A stretch of DNA of 64,000 nucleotides from Cyathus striatus. Lineage: Eukaryota > Basidiomycota > Agaricomycetes > Agaricales > Nidulariaceae. The notes below the pieces were generated by a model. The model made no database searches. It worked only from the letters and a program-made list of their open reading frames with translations, and was not told the DNA's origin. The stretch is taken from positions 1,736,001 to 1,800,000 of the forward strand of contig JAOVFP010000006.1 of assembly GCA_025738555.1 (NCBI GenBank), in the 5' to 3' direction. The stretch's first letter is position 1. Each line of letters begins with the position of its first letter. This document shows positions 1 to 10,501 of the stretch, piece by piece. Made by a program: the position numbers and the translations under genes.

Positions 1-1743
1 AATGGCCAAGACCGAAGACATACAACTTCATTCTAAACAAAAGTTTCTTGTTGGCGGCTTGAATCTCTGTCCCCGCTTTGATGGCACGCGCAAATAGCTC
101 AGCACGGTAGTCAGTCTTTTTTGCAAGAAGAATCTAAAGGAACAACGTCAACCTCCATCTATTCTTTTATAAATATAACATACTTTATTCTGACTGTCCA
201 CACGTCCTTGGATGCTACCCGATTGAATAAGAGAAACCACATGATACTCGACCTCCTCTACCGTCCAACCGAAGGCAGCGCTCATCCTCTCGAGCTTAAT
301 TGATGCAAATGGTTGGAAGTACAACACAACTGCCCAGTTCCGAATGAGGTTGGTCAGCTCTTGAACATGTAGCGATAGGTGAATATCAAGGTAATGACGG
401 GTCTACGATGCTGCTAAGCGATAAAAAATGAAAGAATAAAATAAAAAATACAGAATATCGGGACAAAAGTTCAAGAACAGTTTTGAAGTTGCTGGCCAAA
501 TATGCTTCAATGAGCTCTCGGATGTAAGGCTCCTGCTCAATGTACCCGCTAAAAACAGTGTTGTCTAACAGACGTGACTTTATCGCAGCCCGCTTGAAGC
601 TCGAAAGTGCACAGAGAGTACCATATATCGCAATATCCCCCGGAGCAATAAGCTATGCGTTGTTGGATGCATGTAAGCTTATGGAGAATCAAAACAAGAA
701 ATACAACGACATACCTTCCCAACCCAATCACCCAAATCGGACGCGGGTCCGAGCTTCAGGAAGAAAAATGCGGCACGTTCATAATTTCCTGCACTTAAGT
801 GTGCAAGCGCAGTAGCAAAATCGAGTTTACTTTGAACTTGCTCGCGATCTGCATTGGCTTTCTTCTTCGATGATGCACCGCCTACTCCAGTGCCTCCATT
901 TCCGGTGTTCTGGGCAGCAGCAGCATCAAGTGCAGCATCTGCCTTGAATACATATGTCGTGAGGTGAGTATAATTGCGTTGCTCTATGAGAAGCTAGAAA
1001 CCATGCGAATATAAACGAGAACAACGTATAAATGAAAGCATTCCGTACCTCGAGAACGGATAAACACATATCCAGAACATGCTGACTTGTTGTGCAAAAC
1101 TCTCGAGACTTCGTATAATGTTTAAGAGCAGTACCATAATCACCAACCGCACGGTAAAAGTCCCCCAGGTCTCTATGTGCCATCTATGTGGTAGGCTGTG
1201 TCAGTTCACGGTAAACGTTGCAACAAAGCTGAATAGATCGCACCCTAATGCTCTCCTTAATCATGTTATTGCTATATGTTTTCAGCTCAACCTCGAGCTT
1301 CATCCTTTCCGCTTGGTTCTTCGCGATTGTTTCATCAGCCCACTTCGTATCAAGCTGCGGAACGTTTTGCAGATCCGGTAGTCCACTCCCCTCTCCAGAA
1401 TTGATCAAAACTAACTCGTAGGCTTGTAGGAGATACTGATATAATGATGGGTCGCGCGATTGATGAATGTGCTGTATGGCTAGTTGGTAGGTTTCAGTTG
1501 CGATTGAGGGAGCGATAGCAGTAATATGGATCAGACGTTCGATCACAGTCCGACCTGTGTGGTGGGCCACTGTAAGTGCATTCCTCTATTGCAAGCAGAC
1601 ATGGCATAAGTACCCGAATAATTAGCGATATACCCCTCAAGATCAAATGGGTGGGCGTCGTCAACTGGTACAAGAAGAGGCTTTTTAGGTGGGGACGGAG
1701 TGGATCCCATTCCTTGTGTTTCCTCAATGATGTCGATATCCAT
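1..1743 (-). CDS. CSN1: COP9 signalosome subunit 1 (partial, 3' end outside window)
   Basis: Subunit 1 of the COP9 signalosome, the nuclear complex that removes Nedd8 from cullins and so regulates SCF ubiquitin ligases. The start codon at 1743 opens [10 protein letters not shown]; after a short intron (donor near 1611) the protein continues [14 protein letters not shown], then the signature [20 protein letters not shown] with [12 protein letters not shown] (about 926-1183), the TPR-like helical repeats that precede the PCI domain. The last visible coding piece reads [16 protein letters not shown] and ends at a GTATGT donor near position 23, so the final exon lies beyond the left edge. At least five exons with introns of about 50-60 nt. 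It is in tandem with NOP53, about 0.4 kb downstream of that gene's stop. The family is certain from the repeat block; exact exon ends were not all resolved. Confidence 0.93.
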
Positions 1744-2160
1744 GCCTACTTATCTTCTTCTATGGTCTTGCTATAGTCACAGATGTTTAGCTTGACAGTA
1801 TACGGTAAAAGTAAGGAGAAAAATCGAAGGAATGTAAGACAGCAAGGATGGAAACCAGACAGATGGGGAGAGTAGAAAGCACGCGCAACACCTTAAGTTC
1901 CTCAAATTCAAAGCGCGCGTGCTCATCATTCAATAGCATTGCCATTTCAGGAAGCTCATTAAAACAGGAAGTTGGATATCTCCCATTTATATATATTGGG
2001 ATAGAGCAATATTTCTAGTACGGTAAAGTTATGTACAATGCGAAATGATGGGTGTAACATCATAGAAGGGAAAGCTCGCGAGCAATTAATCAGTACGCTC
2101 TATACATGAAAGTCATGGCCCATGGGGTGCGCGAAATGTCGGCTCCGACAGTTACCATAA
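1744..2160. other. intergenic, CSN1 promoter / NOP53 3' region
   Basis: About 0.4 kb between the NOP53 stop and the CSN1 start, both genes on the minus strand. It must hold the NOP53 terminator and the CSN1 promoter. I see no ORF with coding character and no clear motif. Confidence 0.6.
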
Positions 2161-3857
2161 TTACTCGCGATCGAACCTCTTCCAGGCATGCTTCTCGTAC
2201 TCGATAATCCTATTTCTTCGTTTCTTTGGTCTGCACGTATCAATGCATAAGCGACACGAAGAAAATAAGTATGAGCTGTCACATACATAACGGGCAGCCG
2301 AGCCTCAACCAATGCTCTTTGCTGCAAGCTCAACCACCTATCACGGAAAAGATTTCCCTCAGGCTTAAGACCTCTCAAGCTCTCAGTCAGGTCTTCACCA
2401 AGTTGGACTTCTATCTCGCCTTCAGGAACCTTATGTCTTCCTAGACGTTGCCCTGCAAGACCCTTTTTTCGTATTCTCTCTAGCTCAGCAGCTTTATGTG
2501 CAGCACTTGCAGCTTCACGCTCTTCGATTGTACGGGCATTTGATTTGCGTATTGACTTTGCGGTATAAATGGATGCAAGGAAGCGCTTGTTGGCTGCACG
2601 TGCTGCGAGAGCGCGTTTCTGCAAAATGAATAGTGATTGTCAGCGGGCCCGCCGATCAGATGAGGATGCTACAAACCTCAGCTAGTACCCGCTTTTCCGT
2701 TATTTTTTGTTTTTTTGTTTTCCTCTTCGGAACCTTCATTGCCACATCTTCGCTACCAAACTCTTCGTCACAACTTCCATCTGCCTCTTCGTTTAAAGAG
2801 TCCAATTTCATCCCAGGAGCAACATCGCCACCATCAGCTTGCTGAAGGTGGCGTGCATTTTCCATTTTCCTCTTAACTTGAGCATCTCTCTCGAGTTCCT
2901 CCAAACGTTTCCTTTCTGCTGCAACAGCTTGGAGAAGTAGCTCCTGATGTGCCTCAACCGGAGGGTTATACGATGTTCCTTGGTGGGGTTCAACGATAGC
3001 AGGTACTTGAATCAATTCACGAATGTGTTTTGTAGGCGGAGGCTAAGAAGGTGCCATTGTATCATCATCAGCGAGATGATCAATGGAGATTTATGAGAAG
3101 ACGCGAACCTTAACCTTCCTCTTCTTTACCGTTTCCATCCCTAATTCCTCTTCTTCACTTTCTTCTTCCTGCTGACCTTCTGTCCACGGATCGTATGCCC
3201 CGCTCATTTTCACAGCTTCACTTAGCTCCAAAACCGCGCTTCCCCGACCAAACTCTGTAGGATCCATGACACTGTTAAAAGGTCCCTTACGAGGTCGTTT
3301 AGCCATACGCAACAAACGCTCCTGTTCTTCTGCATTTAAACCAGATTTACGCTTTTCGGATGGTATAGTGCGGGAAAAGACAGCTGGAACGGCTGAGCGT
3401 TCATGAAGAATTTTGAGAGATGTAAGGCTGGCTAAAGAAGCCTTTTTGGGCATCAACTTGCGAACTACATGGTGCTTGGAATAAGCTTCCCTAGAGCAAT
3501 GCGATAGCTTAAATACATACCATTTTCGTCACCGGTAGTATCAATCTGGAACAAGTCATGATCTTGAGTTTTATGTAGTGCAACACTATAAATGATTAAT
3601 GGGTGGGTTAAAAGACGGTAATACTCTCATTTCTGAATAAAAGAAACATGCCCCGTAACTCTCTCTTCTGTTCTAATATCCTCCAAGCCTTGTTCTACAT
3701 CTTGAATATCAACATTTTTCCGCCAAGCCTTCTTTCCCTTCCTGCTTGATTGGTTAAGCTGTGATGGAGCCCCTACGGAAGACTTCGCAGTATTTTCCTC
3801 GGCCTTCGCAAAGCTTTTTGTTGCAGATTTCGAGCTTGAAGACTTGGAGGGCGCCAT
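2161..3857 (-). CDS. NOP53: ribosome biogenesis protein NOP53
   Basis: Nucleolar factor for late 60S subunit assembly (yeast Nop53; human NOP53/GLTSCR2), which recruits the exosome helicase Mtr4 to pre-27S/7S RNA. Six exons fit in phase: 3652-3857, 3521-3585, 3109-3464, 2677-3042, 2287-2618, 2161-2230, giving 464 aa. Family landmarks: RKGKKAWRKNVDIQDVEQGL near residue 45, LFQIDTTGD, YNPPVEAHQELLLQA, and the C-terminus PEGNLFRDRWLSLQ followed by IIEYEKHAWKRFDRE before TAA. The protein is strongly basic. Exon 1 can join exon 2 only through a GC donor (GCATGT at 3651 reading down), because the GT alternatives run into a TGA or break frame. It is divergent from RPO41 across 255 bp. Confidence 0.95.
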
Positions 3858-3947
3858 GGTGAGCGATGAAGACTTGCGCTGAAAGGTTCTGAAAATCGCC
3901 GTACTGGAAGCTCTTGGTAAACATGTGCAAACTTAGATATCAGAAAT

Positions 3948-3962
3948 CACGTGAAACACGTG
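3948..3962. promoter_or_regulatory. tandem CACGTG E-boxes in the NOP53/RPO41 divergent promoter
   Basis: Two perfect CACGTG palindromes, at 3948-3953 and 3957-3962, separated by three A residues, lie in the 255 bp between the NOP53 start (3857) and the RPO41 start (4113). CACGTG is the classic site of fungal bHLH factors of the Cbf1/USF type. Shared control of a cytosolic-ribosome gene and the mitochondrial RNA polymerase is an inference from position. Confidence 0.5.
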
Positions 3963-4112
3963 CGAGGGATAATCCAGTCAGGGATGGATACGAAACCGAA
4001 AATTTATTTATTTGAGTAAATTGGCGGTCTATCCTTTTCCTTTCCCGAACTTTCTTCCCCTTCCTTCATCTCGTTCCCTTTATCCGCTACCACTTTCTAA
4101 TTCCCTCCTAAG

Positions 4113-7100
4113 ATGCTTCCACGCGCCGCCCAACGATTTGAGACCACTTTATTGTTGTCTCGTCAAGCCCTTCCACGTCCAGCGCGTCTCTATTCCACAC
4201 CTTCAAAACGAGCTAGTGCTCCTGCCCTTGCGACGGCACAACTACCACGGCCTGAATACCCTCCCTTCCTTTCCTCGCAATCGCATCAAAATGAGCAACA
4301 GCCTTCTACATATGACTACCAGGACCTCTCTGGATTCCTCAGCCGCAAGATTCAATACACTGTTTTGCCTTCACCAGCGCCTAATGATATTGTATCTGAG
4401 GAACATGACCGGTGGTTTTCCGATTCTTCTACTCATGAGTTAGTGGCCGTCATGGATGCTTGCCTACATAATCTTTACGACGTCACACGTGCCAAGAAGA
4501 TATTTGACAATCTTTTGCAAAGACCAGCAAACCCTTTAATTGGAGTGCGGACGTATAATGCATTCCTCGAGGCTTACTTGTCTATGGTGGAAAAAACAGT
4601 TAACTTGGATGAAAAAGAGTACTGGCTAAGTAATGCATGGAAATTGTATGAGCTCATGGAGCATGGGAATAAGGTCATACCTAACGCTTCGACATACGCA
4701 ACGATGCTACGGGCTTACCATCTGTACGCGTTCAATACATGTTACTCTATTCGTCTCTAACCGATTTTCAGGTTCTCTGCAAGGGGCTCAGTCCTTGAGA
4801 TTGAAAATCCACTATCGTATTCTCAGCTTTTACGAGAATTGGTTGCACACGATATTCCCGTCTCCAAGGTTATTACGGACCGCGTTTTCGATTCTGTTGA
4901 TGAAGTACAGGCCATCATCAAAGAGCTTTCAAGAGCTGCTGTGAAGTTAAACTATACGCACGTGCTGAGAGAACTTGGAGAAGCGGACGCGTTAGGACGA
5001 GAAGAAACTGATATTCTGAAAGATGTTCCTGAAGCTATGCCTGTTCTTCGCCCAAAGGTAATCGACTTGCATTTTATGTGTAACACTTGCTGAGCTTCAT
5101 TTCAGAAATTGGCCCCTGGTGAAGATCCAACAGATGTAAATGCAGAGAAGAAAGAAATTCCGTTCAACCTCGATCTTCTTCGTCGCCATATGACGGAAGC
5201 AACACTTGCGCGTCGAGTACTTGTAGACGATGTTTCTGCACGCCAAAAACTCCTTGAAGAGTCCGTATTCGAAGTTGCTGTCGAGCGCATGAAGCGCCAG
5301 GCTGAGGTTGCCGAGAAGTATGGTTTAGTCAACAGTGCAATGCGGCGCGCTGATCTCCAACGATGGATGTGGGTATGGCATGTTGCGCTTACAGCAAGAC
5401 TTGAACAAGCAATCAAGGAAATAAACCAAACTGAGAGTAACTTGGGGGGCCGTAGCAAGATGCGTCCGCTTCTTGGACCTTACCTGTCTCTCGTCAAAGC
5501 CGAACGTTTGTCTTTGATGACCATTTTAGAGGTTATGAGACTCCAAGGAACAGGTGGCATTTCAGATGGAATGAAAACCACCCGTGCCCTGGTTGCTGTC
5601 GGGAAAGCGGTTGAGATTGAGTACAAGGCGCAGATGTGTCGCCAGAACAAAATCCAGATTCCTACCTCGGTGATGAAGTCGGACAGAGTACAATTTTTTT
5701 CTAACTTAGGCTATAACAGCCTACAGCAGCGTCGTGTTGTTGCCGCGAAGCATATGGAGGACGGTGAAGCATGGTCTGCTTCCTGGACGCCTGCTATTAG
5801 GTCAAGAGTTGGCGGCATCCTAGTCGAGAGCTTGATGGATGTTGCAAAGGTCACAAGAACAGTAACGGATCCTAAAACGAAAGAGCTTATGTATGTATCC
5901 TTCTTCCGCCTTAGAGTGTGACTCACTCCCGCCCCTGCAGAACCGAGGAACAACCTGCGTTCTACCATTCATACGAGTACCAACGTGGACAGAAACTAGG
6001 TGTCGTTCGCCTAAACCCCGTCGTTGCTGATCGTCTGGCAAAGGATAATCTCAAGGATGCTATTCACCCGCGTCACTTACCAATGCTTGTAAAGCCTAAG
6101 CCATGGCTCAGCTATGACCAGGGTGGATATCTGTACAGCAAGAGTATGCACATTTCGAAGATATCCTGTAGTCTATCCTAACAATGTCCCTCAGGTTACG
6201 TCATGCGGTTCAAGGACTCGATTGAACAGCAGACATATGTCAAACAAGCTTGCGAACAGGGAAACCTCGAACTTGTCTTTGCCGCGCTTGACGTCCTTGG
6301 CAGCACACCTTGGAGGATCAACCGCGAAGTCTTTGACGTCGTACTTCAAGTGTGGAATTCTGGCGAACGAATGGGTAAAATGCCTCCTGCGACGTATGAC
6401 GAACCTGAACCAAGTGCACCTGAAAATGAGGTGGATATGAAGTCAAAGGTGATCTACCTCCAGAGGCAGAGGTCATATATGCAGAGTAAGGCAAATAATC
6501 ACTCTGAGCGGTGTAGTGTGAACTATAAGATTGAAATTGCTCGTGCTGTGCGTTTCACTTTCTATGTGCATTTTTTTTGGACTAAATCAGCTTCAGTTTC
6601 TTGGTGATAAACTGTACCTTCCTCACAACGTCGACTTCCGCGGCCGCGCATATCCTATACCTCCTCACTTGAGTCACATTGGTGATGATCTATCTCGCGG
6701 TCTTCTTAAATTCGCTGATGCCAAACCTTTGGGTGAACGTGGTTTAAGATGGTTGAAGATTCACCTTGCCAACTTGTACGGTTATGATAAGGCTACCTTT
6801 GATGAGCGTGTGGACTGGGTTATGGAACGTCTGGATGATATATACGACAGTGCCTTGAATCCACTAGAAGGACGCCGATGGTGGACAAAGGCTGGCGACC
6901 CTTGGCAATGTCTTGCTTGCTGCTTTGAGCTTCACGCTGCACTAGAGTCTCCAGACCCTCTTAAGTTCATGTCTTCTCTCCCTGTTCATCAGGATGGAAC
7001 TTGCAACGGTTTACAACACTATGCAGCGCTTGGTGGTGATGCTCGGGGTGCCCAACAGGTTAACTTGGCTGCCTCTGACCGCCCATCTGACGTTTATTCT

Positions 7101-8489
7101 CATGTTGGTCGCATGGTGGAGCAGCTCATTGAGAATGATGTCAAGAAAGGGGATAAGTATGCTCTGATGTTAGAAGGCAAGATCACGCGTAAAGTGGTCA
7201 AGCAAACGGTTATGACTACCGTGTACGGTGTCACTTTCGTGGGTGCTCGTGAGCAGATCGAAAAACAGCTTAAGGACAGGAAGGATATTCCAGAGGAGGA
7301 ATGCTGGCCCGCCGCATCATATCTGGCTCGTCTAGTCTTAACTTGTATTGGTGATCTATTCAGTGGCGCGAAGGGCATTCAAACGTGGCTTAACCTCTGT
7401 GCCCGTATCATTTCGAAGGCAATCCCGCAGGAACGTATTGCGGAAGCTATGGCATCGCCCGGCAGCTCCATTCTCAGACTGAAGCCGCCCAAGGGTAGTG
7501 GTAGAAATTCGGCGAAGTCACTCAACCAGAGCCGGTTGAAGAAAGAGCAGATGACTTCTGTTATATGGACCACTCCTCTCGGACTACCTATTGTTCAACC
7601 GTATAGGAAGACGGTTCGTAAACAAGTTATGACATCTCTGCAGACGGTGTATATTGCGGACCCCAATACCCCTGCCGAGGGTGAGTGCTTCGACAGGCTT
7701 TTAGCTCTCCTAAGGCTTACCATTCATTGCAGTCAACTCCACTAAGCAAGCATCCGCTTTCCCCCCCAATTTCGTTCACAGCCTCGATGCTACACACATG
7801 ATGTTGACTGCCCTTGAGTGCCGCGTAAGCTGCTAGTTTTATTTTCGCCAAAAGTAATCATTCATCATCTATGCATATAGACTCAAGGTCTAAATTTTGC
7901 CTCCGTGCATGACTCTTACTGGACACACGCTTGTGACATTGACAAGATGTCCGAGATCATTCGTGAGACTTTCATTGCATTGCACTCCTCAGATGTCCTC
8001 CAGAAGTTGAATGATGAATTCATTGAGCGCTACAAGGACTACAAGGTTCCCCTGGTTAGTTTCCGCAATAGTGGTCTCATCAAGCAACTTCGCGATGCTG
8101 GTGCACGGCTTGTCTGCACTCCAGAGCAAGCTAGTAGTCTCCAGAGTATTTCACCCATCCTCGAAATTTCAGAGACAGCTAAGCCGACTATCAATGAAAC
8201 CGAGACATCGCCTGAAGAAGTCAGTCAGATAAAGGAACTTCTTGCAGATCTTTCGGATGAGAAACCATCGAAGGACAATAACGAAGGATATGAATATGAA
8301 GAGGACTGGGAAGGAGAGGAAGATGAATATATATCCGGCAGTGCAAAAGCAAGAAAGGTAGCAGACGACAAAGCACTTTTAGAGCTGATGGGCAAGTTCG
8401 TCAACCTTACCGATATTCTGCCTCCTTTACCTCAAAAGGGAAGCTTTAAAGTTGAAGACATTAAGAAGTCACAGTACTTCTTCTCATAG
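4113..8489 (+). CDS. RPO41: mitochondrial DNA-directed RNA polymerase
   Basis: Single-subunit T7-like RNA polymerase that transcribes mitochondrial DNA. Eight exons (4113-4723, 4772-5057, 5106-5890, 5941-6143, 6195-6547, 6597-7680, 7733-7824, 7881-8489) sum to 4,023 nt, 1,340 aa, close to the yeast enzyme. The N-terminus is rich in Arg/Ser without acids, as in a mitochondrial presequence. PPR-like helices occur at about residues 145-205 ([23 protein letters not shown]). Catalytic signatures are intact: [17 protein letters not shown], motif A with the first metal-binding Asp in [12 protein letters not shown], motif [11 protein letters not shown], and motif C HDSYWTHA with the second Asp. The chain ends in YFFS, as in animal mtRNAPs. 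A very acidic insert ([13 protein letters not shown]) lies about 60 residues before the end. It converges on ATP14. Confidence 0.98.
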
Positions 8490-8779
8490 ACGCATATCTG
8501 TGGTGTGCCGCGTCTCATTTCCTATTTCGTTCTCTGGTCGCTTTCGTTTTTCAGCAGCATTACACCACCCATCTAATGACGTTACCTTGGCATTGTGCAT
8601 TATCTCTAATTATATTAATATGTAATGTATACACCCCGAAATAGATAGACAAATTGTAGAAAGCACGTACTTGCGCGGAAAATCTCTATGATTAATAGTT
8701 AAGCCAACGAGGAATGTAATATTTTATTCATCTATACATCTCCTCCATATCTATTAAGGGTAGTGGTAGACGGTATAGT

Positions 8780-9344
8780 TTAGTGGTGGACTTCCTTGGG
8801 AGGAAGATCTTTCTTGAGAGTCTCAAGGAATTCCTCAGCTCCTCCAGCAGTCTCTTCAGCAGCAGACTCCGATGGAGCAGCAGTAGGAGCAGCGAGGGTG
8901 GGCTCAGCAGCATCGTATGCAGCGTGTTCAGAGGCAAGGTCGGTAGGAATGGCGGGAACTTTGGGAGCGGGAGGAAGGGAGTACTGCTTTACGGACCCGA
9001 CATGAGCATCCTTAGCCTACGATATGCAAATACAAAAAAGGCCTGTTAAGCAATCGAAATGGTCCCAAACGCGCCAAACAGTGCTCACCGCGGGTGCAGG
9101 CTTGTAGGCTTTTATCTCTCGGAGGTAGAGATCCTGAACGAGGTCTGCGGGTGTATTCGGAATTAGCGCTTCGCAAGAGAAACGTAGCGCAACGTACCCT
9201 TGCGAGACGCAGCGCTGGATGCAAAAGCACGGGTGCGGGAGGCCTGACGAGCCTTTCAAAGCAAAATGTCAGCGACGAGGAGCAAAATATTTGGAAGAAA
9301 GATGAACTTACGGCGTTGGTTGCCTGTCTGAGGAGAGAAGACAT
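8780..9344 (-). CDS. ATP14: F1Fo ATP synthase subunit h, mitochondrial
   Basis: Subunit h of the mitochondrial F1Fo ATP synthase, part of the peripheral stalk on the matrix side. Exons 9312-9344, 9198-9252, 9089-9144 and 8780-9016 give 126 aa in phase. The N-terminus (MSSLLRQATNA then ARQASRTRAFASSAASRK) is a typical cleavable mitochondrial presequence. The conserved block DLVQDLYLREIKAYKPAPA marks subunit h, and the rest is acidic and Ala/Pro-rich, as in yeast Atp14. The first ATG after the shared promoter was taken as the start; it gives the presequence. It is head-to-head with INH1 at 113 bp. Confidence 0.92.
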
Positions 9345-9361
9345 GGTGGTGCAAAAGCAAG

Positions 9362-9386
9362 ATGTGACGTGACAGTAAAGTCACAT
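9362..9386. promoter_or_regulatory. inverted repeat in the shared ATP14/INH1 promoter
   Basis: ATGTGAC (9362-9368) and its inverse GTCACAT (9380-9386) are separated by 11 nt inside the 113-bp gap between the two start codons. The left arm overlaps TGACGT, a CRE/bZIP-like core. Symmetry suits a dimeric factor serving both directions; function is inferred. Confidence 0.35.
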
Positions 9387-9457
9387 GTAGACGAAGGCGG
9401 CGCACCTTGGTCGCACATCTCTTTTCGTCAGCCTTTATTTACATATTTTCCACCACC

Positions 9458-9940
9458 ATGCTCGCTCGTATCGCTGCTCGCCGTCTCCCCCAGGCCTTTT
9501 CTGTCCGCTCTTATTCCACTGGCCGCGTTGAGGGATCTGTCGCCGAGTCCAAAGGCTTTAAGTTGGTTTGCCTCTGACGCGTGTTTGCCCGAACCAGTCT
9601 GACAGTCTTATATTATAGCAAGAAGGAGAAGGCCCATGAAGGTACGTGTTCTTATCTTCAGTATGAGTAACGCAAATCTTAGGTGCGTAGATCAGTATGT
9701 TCGCCAACACGAGCAGGAGCTCCTCAAAAAGCTGAGAGACCAGGTGTGTACACTGTGTCCTTCCTTAAATCACCCTTATAGTATAGCTGATCATTACACT
9801 TCTAGATTGATTCCAAGCAGAAGGAACTCGTAAGGACCATTTTTGAGCGTATCAGTAAATTTGGAGATTAAATCTTGTCGTAGGAATCCCTCCAACAGCA
9901 ACATGAGGAACTCGCTAACAACAACAAGCCCAAGCCATAA
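9458..9940 (+). CDS. INH1: mitochondrial F1-ATPase inhibitor (IF1 family)
   Basis: IF1-type inhibitor that blocks ATP hydrolysis by the F1 sector when the proton gradient collapses. Five tiny exons (9458-9561, 9619-9641, 9691-9743, 9806-9829, 9884-9940) give 86 aa in phase. The presequence MLARIAARRLPQAFSVRSYS is Arg-rich without acids. The minimal inhibitory stretch is recognisable as KKEKAHEDQYVRQHEQELLK, followed by a coiled-coil tail (KLRDQIDSKQKELESLQQQ) that dimerises IF1, and a short charged end. Its neighbour across 113 bp is ATP14, a subunit of the enzyme it inhibits. Most exons are 23-57 nt, so it is easily missed by ORF-based calling. Confidence 0.93.
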
Positions 9941-10501
9941 GTATCCCATCCTTGATATATCTGTGAGTATATAAATACTTTTACGCAGTCTCTATTCAAG
10001 GCTGAGCTCCTATATAGAAGGGAGTACAACTGGTTGTAGGGTCGATCAGTTACAATCGGGTACCATTGCGTTTGACGAAATATTGCATAGTAGTACGGCT
10101 CGCTCTCGGGCGCGTCATTTACTTTAAAGAATGATTTGACTTTCCTCTAAGTTTATCTATAAGCCATTTCTTACAAGTGGTCGATTGGAACCAACGGGCA
10201 GTGTCGGGTTATTTCGGGATAGGAAATGATTCAATATTGAGCTATTATGCAACTGATGCATGATGTCTTCAACGTGCACGACGTTACAGTTTCACGGAAT
10301 GAGGCGACTGCAGTTGAAGCCTCCAAAGTTACTCTGAGCTACTTGTATTGTAATGCGACATGCCCTGTAGTACTTCCGTTGAAATTGCGGGCATGTCAAT
10401 GTGCATCCTGGGCATCTGCTCGACCAACCGGGCCGGAATGAACTAGTAGATCAGCCCTGTGCTCAGTGCCTAACCCTCTCTTCTGCCCAGTCTATGTAAG
10501 T
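9941..10501. other. intergenic, no gene seen
   Basis: 0.56 kb between the INH1 stop and the F-box gene start. A 64-codon ORF at 10247-10441 has no recognisable domain and no supporting splice sites. It probably holds the INH1 terminator and the F-box gene promoter. Confidence 0.5.
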
